From positions 62,001 through 126,000 of the forward strand of contig NZ_BCXI01000016.1 of assembly GCF_001895025.1 (NCBI RefSeq): DNA of 64,000 nt, read 5' to 3'. The stretch is from Rhodococcus zopfii NBRC 100606 = JCM 9919 (GTDB lineage Bacteria > Actinomycetota > Actinomycetes > Mycobacteriales > Mycobacteriaceae). The position numbers and the translations under genes were made by a program. The number at the start of each line of letters is the position of its first letter. The first letter of the stretch is position 1. A model generated the notes under the pieces. It was not told the origin of the DNA. It made no database searches and worked only from the letters and a program-made list of their open reading frames with translations. Below, in pieces: positions 60,496-64,000 of this stretch.

Positions 60496-61647
60496 ATGAG
60501 TGAGCAGCACAGCCACGGATTCTCCACCCGAGCCGTCCACGCCGGATACGAGCCCGACCCGCAGACCGGCGCGGTCAACGTGCCGATCTACGCGAGCTCG
60601 ACGTTCGCGCAGGACGGCGTCGGCAACATGCGCAACGGATTCGAGTACGCCCGCACCGGCAACCCGACGCGACGGCCGCTCGAAGCGAACCTCGCAGCGC
60701 TCGAAAACGGAACCTACGGGCGCGCGTTCGGTTCCGGCATGGCCGCGACCGACTGTGTCCTGCGGTCGGTGCTGCGCCCCGGCGACCATCTGGTGATCCC
60801 GAACGACGCGTACGGCGGCACGTTCCGCCTCATCGACAAGGTCTTCACCCAGTGGGGCATCGAGTACACGCCGGTCGCGGTCAACGACGTCGACGAGGTG
60901 CGCGCGGCGATCCGTCCGGAAACCAAGCTCGTGTGGATCGAGACGCCGACGAACCCGCTGCTCAACATCGGCGACATCGCCGCGATCGCCGAGGTCGCGC
61001 ATGCCGGTGACGCAAAGCTGGTGGTGGACAACACGTTCGCTTCGCCCTACCTGCAGCAGCCGCTGACGCTCGGCGCCGACATCGTGCTGCACTCGACGAC
61101 GAAATACATCGGCGGCCACTCCGATGTGGTCGGTGGCGCGCTGGTGACGAACGACGAGGAACTCGACACCGCGTTCGCGTTCCTGCAGAACGGTGCCGGT
61201 GCCGTCCCCGGACCGTTCGACGCGTACCTGACGCTGCGCGGGATCAAGACGCTCGCGCTGCGCATGGAACGGCACAGCGACAATGCCGAGCAGATCGTCG
61301 ACCTGCTGTCCGGGCACAAGGCAGTGAGCCGGGTGCTCTACCCGGGGCTCGAATCGCACCCCGGTCACGCGTTCGCAGCCAAGCAGATGCGCCGGTTCGG
61401 CGGCATGATCTCGCTGCGTCTGGCCGGTGGCCGCGAGGCTGCGCTGGACTTCTGCAAGCGCACCGAGATCTTCACGCTCGCCGAGTCCCTCGGCGGTGTC
61501 GAATCGCTCATCGAGCATCCGGGTGCGATGACGCACGCCTCGACCGCCGGCTCGGCGCTCGAGGTTCCGGACGACCTGGTCCGCCTGTCGGTGGGCATCG
61601 AGGACGCCGCCGACCTGCTCGCCGACATCGAGCAGGCGCTGGGATAG
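60496..61647 (+). CDS. metB: Cystathionine gamma-synthase (MetB family)
   Basis: This 383-residue PLP enzyme of the Cys/Met-metabolism family makes cystathionine from O-succinyl- or O-acetyl-homoserine and cysteine. It has GFSTRAVHAGYEPDPQTGAVN, ARTGNPTRRPLE, the PLP-Lys block HSTTKYIGGHSDVVGG, and the C-terminal SLGGVESLIEHPGAMTHAS. From sequence alone a gamma-lyase cannot be excluded. A TAGGCT box (60483-60488) lies seven bases from the ATG, and there is no ribosome binding site, so it is probably leaderless. Confidence 0.9.
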   Translation: MSEQHSHGFSTRAVHAGYEPDPQTGAVNVPIYASSTFAQDGVGNMRNGFEYARTGNPTRRPLEANLAALENGTYGRAFGSGMAATDCVLRSVLRPGDHLVIPNDAYGGTFRLIDKVFTQWGIEYTPVAVNDVDEVRAAIRPETKLVWIETPTNPLLNIGDIAAIAEVAHAGDAKLVVDNTFASPYLQQPLTLGADIVLHSTTKYIGGHSDVVGGALVTNDEELDTAFAFLQNGAGAVPGPFDAYLTLRGIKTLALRMERHSDNAEQIVDLLSGHKAVSRVLYPGLESHPGHAFAAKQMRRFGGMISLRLAGGREAALDFCKRTEIFTLAESLGGVESLIEHPGAMTHASTAGSALEVPDDLVRLSVGIEDAADLLADIEQALG

Positions 61648-61711
61648 ACGGCATGCTCCGCCGGTCGGTTGCGTCCTGCACCCGGCCGGCGGACCCGTAC
61701 GATCGACAGCT

Positions 61712-63586
61712 GTGAGCACAGACTTCGACGCCCTCGCCGATGCCGCCCTCGACGTGCTCCACCGGCACGGTCCGCTGACCGACGACGACCTCGCCGCGCA
61801 TCTCGCCGACGCGGGATTCGGCGACGTAGACGAACTGGTGGACACGATCGTCGACCTCGACCACCCGTACCTCGACCTGCTTCCGGACGGGCGCAACGTC
61901 GCCGTCGACACGATGCTCGAGGGACGGGTGTTCACCCATCGGCTCTCGGCTGCGGAGATCGCGGCGGACGCGGTCGGGGTCGACGAGATCGCCCCCGCGC
62001 TGATCCCGGCATCCGGCGATCCGGAGCACGACGGATTCGAGATCGTCGGCAACGACCCGGAAGACGAGCTGCTCGCCGAGCGGGGCCTGTCCGACGGCGA
62101 GCTTCCCGACTTCGAGATCGTGCTGTTGCCGCCCGGATCGCTCGCCGGCTGGTCGGCCGGTGACGTGGTGGCGTTCGGCGTCACCGAGGGCCGGGTGCGA
62201 TGGCACCGCGTCGACGGGGAGCTTGCCGCCGGGCCGGACCTGGCCGCCCTCGTTGCCTCCGACGCCGAGTTTCCGATCGTGCTCGAGGATTTGATCCTGA
62301 ACCTCGCGGCGGACGACCCGGCGGCATTCGCCGAACCGGTCGTTCCGCTGAACGAGTGGATCACCGCCGCCGGCTTCGAGCGGTGGCGGGACGTCATCGC
62401 ACCGGGTGGCTTCGATTTCGCCGAGTACTCGCGCGACCGCAGGTTCGCCGCCTACGCAGACGAGCTCGAACTCGACCGGGAATCCGTTCCGGATGTCCTG
62501 ACGTTCGTCGCGCTCGTCGAATCCTTCGAGGACGGTGTCGAACTCGACGCGCGGTTCGTCGACTACGGTGCCGCTCTGTATCAGGGGCTGTCCGATCCGT
62601 ATGTCGCGTCCGTCGCGATGGGGGAGATCCTTCGACGCGAGCTCGCGCCGTCGTCGCTCGCTCAGGCAGCAGAGGTGTTGCTGTCCTTCGGATCCCGCCG
62701 TATCGCTGCGCCCGCGCACTGGTTCGCGGGGCGGGCCGCCGAGTTCGACGGCCGGATCCAGGACGCCGAGCGCCGGTACGAGCAGGCTGTGGCCGTGGAC
62801 ACCGAATTCGCACCCGCACTCGTCACCCTCGCGCGCTACGCGTCCGACCGCGGTGACGCCGTGCGCGGCCTCACCCTCCTCGACCGTGTCGAGGGTGGGG
62901 ACGAGGAACCCCTGTACGAGGTGCTCCAGTTCTTCCGGCCTGTCGATCGCCCCGACCTCGGACGCAACGACCGCTGCTGGTGCGGTTCGGGACGGAAGTA
63001 CAAGGTGTGCCACCTCGGCAAGGCGGACCACCCGCTGACCGAACGCGCCGCGTGGCTGTATCAGAAGGCCGCGATGCACACCGATCTTCCCGAATGGTCC
63101 GCGCTGCTGTTCGTGCTCGCCGATGTTCGCACCGCACACGGCGACACCGGCGACGCGGCGTTCTACGAGGCGCTCACCGATCCGCTGGTCACCGATACCG
63201 CGCTGTTCGAGTTCGGGGCGTTCGCCCAGTTCGTCGAGCAACGCGGGTATCTGCTGCCCGAGGACGAACTCGACCTGGCCAGGCAGTGGCTGACGGTGAA
63301 GCGCTCGCTGTTCGAGATCGAGCAGGTGCAGCCTGGGGAGTCGGTGACCGTGCGGGACCTGCGCACCGGCGAGTCCTACGAGATCCGAGACCGGTCAGCG
63401 AGTCGCCGCGTGCGGACCGGCGCCCTGCTGTGCACCCGCGTCGTCCCGGTCGAAGACACCTGGCAGATCGTCGGTGGCGCCGAACCGGTCGCCGAGTCGC
63501 AGCGGTCCGCGCTGCTCGAACTGCTCGACGATCCGGACCTCGATCCGAGGGTCCTCCTGGACCGGTTGTCGGGTGGGAGCGACTGA
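61712..63586 (+). CDS. SEC-C motif protein of unknown function
   Basis: The protein has 624 residues. The N-terminal 80 resemble a winged-helix/OB-like region (DALADAALDVLHRHGPLTDDDLAAHLADAGFG). A long helical middle follows, with a TPR-like part (AGRAAEFDGRIQDAERRYEQAV). A SEC-C zinc motif (CWCGSGRKYKVCH, Cys422, Cys424, Cys433, His434) then precedes a C-terminal domain. The zinc site suggests protein or RNA binding, as in SecA. The middle has no family I know. A TACGAT box (61698-61703) eight bases before GTG 61712 suggests a leaderless message. Confidence 0.72.
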   Translation: MSTDFDALADAALDVLHRHGPLTDDDLAAHLADAGFGDVDELVDTIVDLDHPYLDLLPDGRNVAVDTMLEGRVFTHRLSAAEIAADAVGVDEIAPALIPASGDPEHDGFEIVGNDPEDELLAERGLSDGELPDFEIVLLPPGSLAGWSAGDVVAFGVTEGRVRWHRVDGELAAGPDLAALVASDAEFPIVLEDLILNLAADDPAAFAEPVVPLNEWITAAGFERWRDVIAPGGFDFAEYSRDRRFAAYADELELDRESVPDVLTFVALVESFEDGVELDARFVDYGAALYQGLSDPYVASVAMGEILRRELAPSSLAQAAEVLLSFGSRRIAAPAHWFAGRAAEFDGRIQDAERRYEQAVAVDTEFAPALVTLARYASDRGDAVRGLTLLDRVEGGDEEPLYEVLQFFRPVDRPDLGRNDRCWCGSGRKYKVCHLGKADHPLTERAAWLYQKAAMHTDLPEWSALLFVLADVRTAHGDTGDAAFYEALTDPLVTDTALFEFGAFAQFVEQRGYLLPEDELDLARQWLTVKRSLFEIEQVQPGESVTVRDLRTGESYEIRDRSASRRVRTGALLCTRVVPVEDTWQIVGGAEPVAESQRSALLELLDDPDLDPRVLLDRLSGGSD

Positions 63587-63602
63587 CACCGGTACGGCAG
63601 AG

Positions 63603-64000
63603 TCACGGATAGGGCAGGACGGAGGCGCCCCGCGCGTCCAGCGACACGGCCATCAGCGAAATCTCCTGTCGCTGTTCGTCGACGATCGCGGTCGCGCGGG
63701 CACGTACGGCCGGTACCGCGGTCGTGTGCGCCGCATCCGCCGCCATGTCTATCCCGCCCTGATGATGGCGAATCATCAACTGCAGGAACAGGATTTCGCG
63801 CTCGGTGCCGACGGCGTCGTGGAGGCGCGTCAGTTCCTCGTTCGTCGCGATGCCCGGCATGCCGAGATGGTCGTGCCCGGGCGGCTGGGCGGGTGCGCCC
63901 GCGAGTTCCAGCCAGCCGGTGAGGATTCCGATCTCCTGCCACTGCGACGCACGGATCTGCGCGGCGAGTGCCCGTACATCCGGCGCGGCGTCCCGGCCGA
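63603..64000 (-). CDS. DUF305 family protein (5' end outside the window)
   Basis: The visible C-terminal 132 residues match DUF305, a ferritin-like helical fold. RDAAPDVRALAAQIRASQWQEI precedes the linker GMPGIATNEELTRL, and the signature FLQLMIRHHQGGIDMAADAA contains the conserved HH pair. These proteins are usually exported and bind copper or iron. The start and any signal peptide lie beyond position 64000. It converges on the SEC-C gene, whose stop is 16 bases away. Confidence 0.8.
   Translation of the reverse strand, partial: GRDAAPDVRALAAQIRASQWQEIGILTGWLELAGAPAQPPGHDHLGMPGIATNEELTRLHDAVGTEREILFLQLMIRHHQGGIDMAADAAHTTAVPAVRARATAIVDEQRQEISLMAVSLDARGASVLPYP

Noticed and set aside
58860-60578. 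572-codon open frame antisense to cbs
   Set aside because: Shadow frame; cbs is certain.
60454-62397. 647-codon open frame antisense to metB
   Set aside because: Shadow frame; the forward gene is a clear PLP enzyme.

Overview
The window is a high-GC actinobacterial chromosome segment, most likely Rhodococcus or a close relative in the Mycobacteriales. The clearest evidence is gene order shared, from memory, with Mycobacterium tuberculosis: transglycosylase-eno-ftsB-DUF501-ppx (like Rv1022-Rv1026), cbs and metB beside each other (like Rv1077/Rv1079), an Rv1355c-type ThiF/nitroreductase gene beside an Rv1354c-type GGDEF-EAL gene, a PknK-type kinase and DtxR/IdeR-type iron control. I see no insertion sequence, integrase, CRISPR array or rRNA.

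Positions 1-29.4 kb are a surface or extracellular polysaccharide locus. It starts with GDP-fucose synthesis (gmd, fcl) beside a WcaI-like glycosyltransferase. A WecG-GT2 fusion and a further GT2 follow. A long, tightly coupled minus-strand operon (15468 down to 5707) encodes an acetyltransferase, a GT4, two SGNH proteins (one apparently dead), three Wzz-like chain-length proteins (two with degenerate ATPase domains), a Wzy-like polymerase and a DUF4082 lipoprotein. The plus strand then carries a second Wzy, a GT2 and a Wzx. From 19.0 to 29.4 kb come a second acetyltransferase, a DUF218 protein, another glycosyltransferase, a second Wzx and a sugar-tailoring module: F420-type oxidoreductase, two C-methyltransferase-family proteins, RmlC-like epimerase, NAD-dependent epimerase, PIG-L deacetylase and RfbF-like nucleotidyltransferase. 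This module looks suited to making a branched (C-methyl) deoxysugar.

Positions 29.7-37.2 kb hold two GyrI-like ligand-binding proteins, a FeeM-like acyltransferase and an Rv1355c/MoeY-like protein in one operon. A GAF-GGDEF-EAL c-di-GMP enzyme follows, then a WbaP-type initiating sugar-phosphate transferase with its own promoter. A perfect terminator hairpin closes the locus.

Positions 37.3-64 kb are mostly core genome. There is an efeUOB iron-uptake operon with an IdeR-type iron box and an unusual in-frame triplicated ribosome-binding-site/start module before efeO. Then come the eno-ppx block, a tRNA with anticodon UAA, an FHA membrane protein coupled to a small protein, a SulP transporter, a DUF4389 protein, csbD with a textbook stress-sigma promoter, and a CorA-like transporter. 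A pknK-like gene is split in two by a one-base frame change. An RsmC-like methyltransferase, a Bax-inhibitor-1 protein, cbs, metB, a SEC-C protein and a DUF305 protein cut by the window edge complete it. Several genes here look leaderless: a TANNNT box sits 6-8 bases before the start codon.
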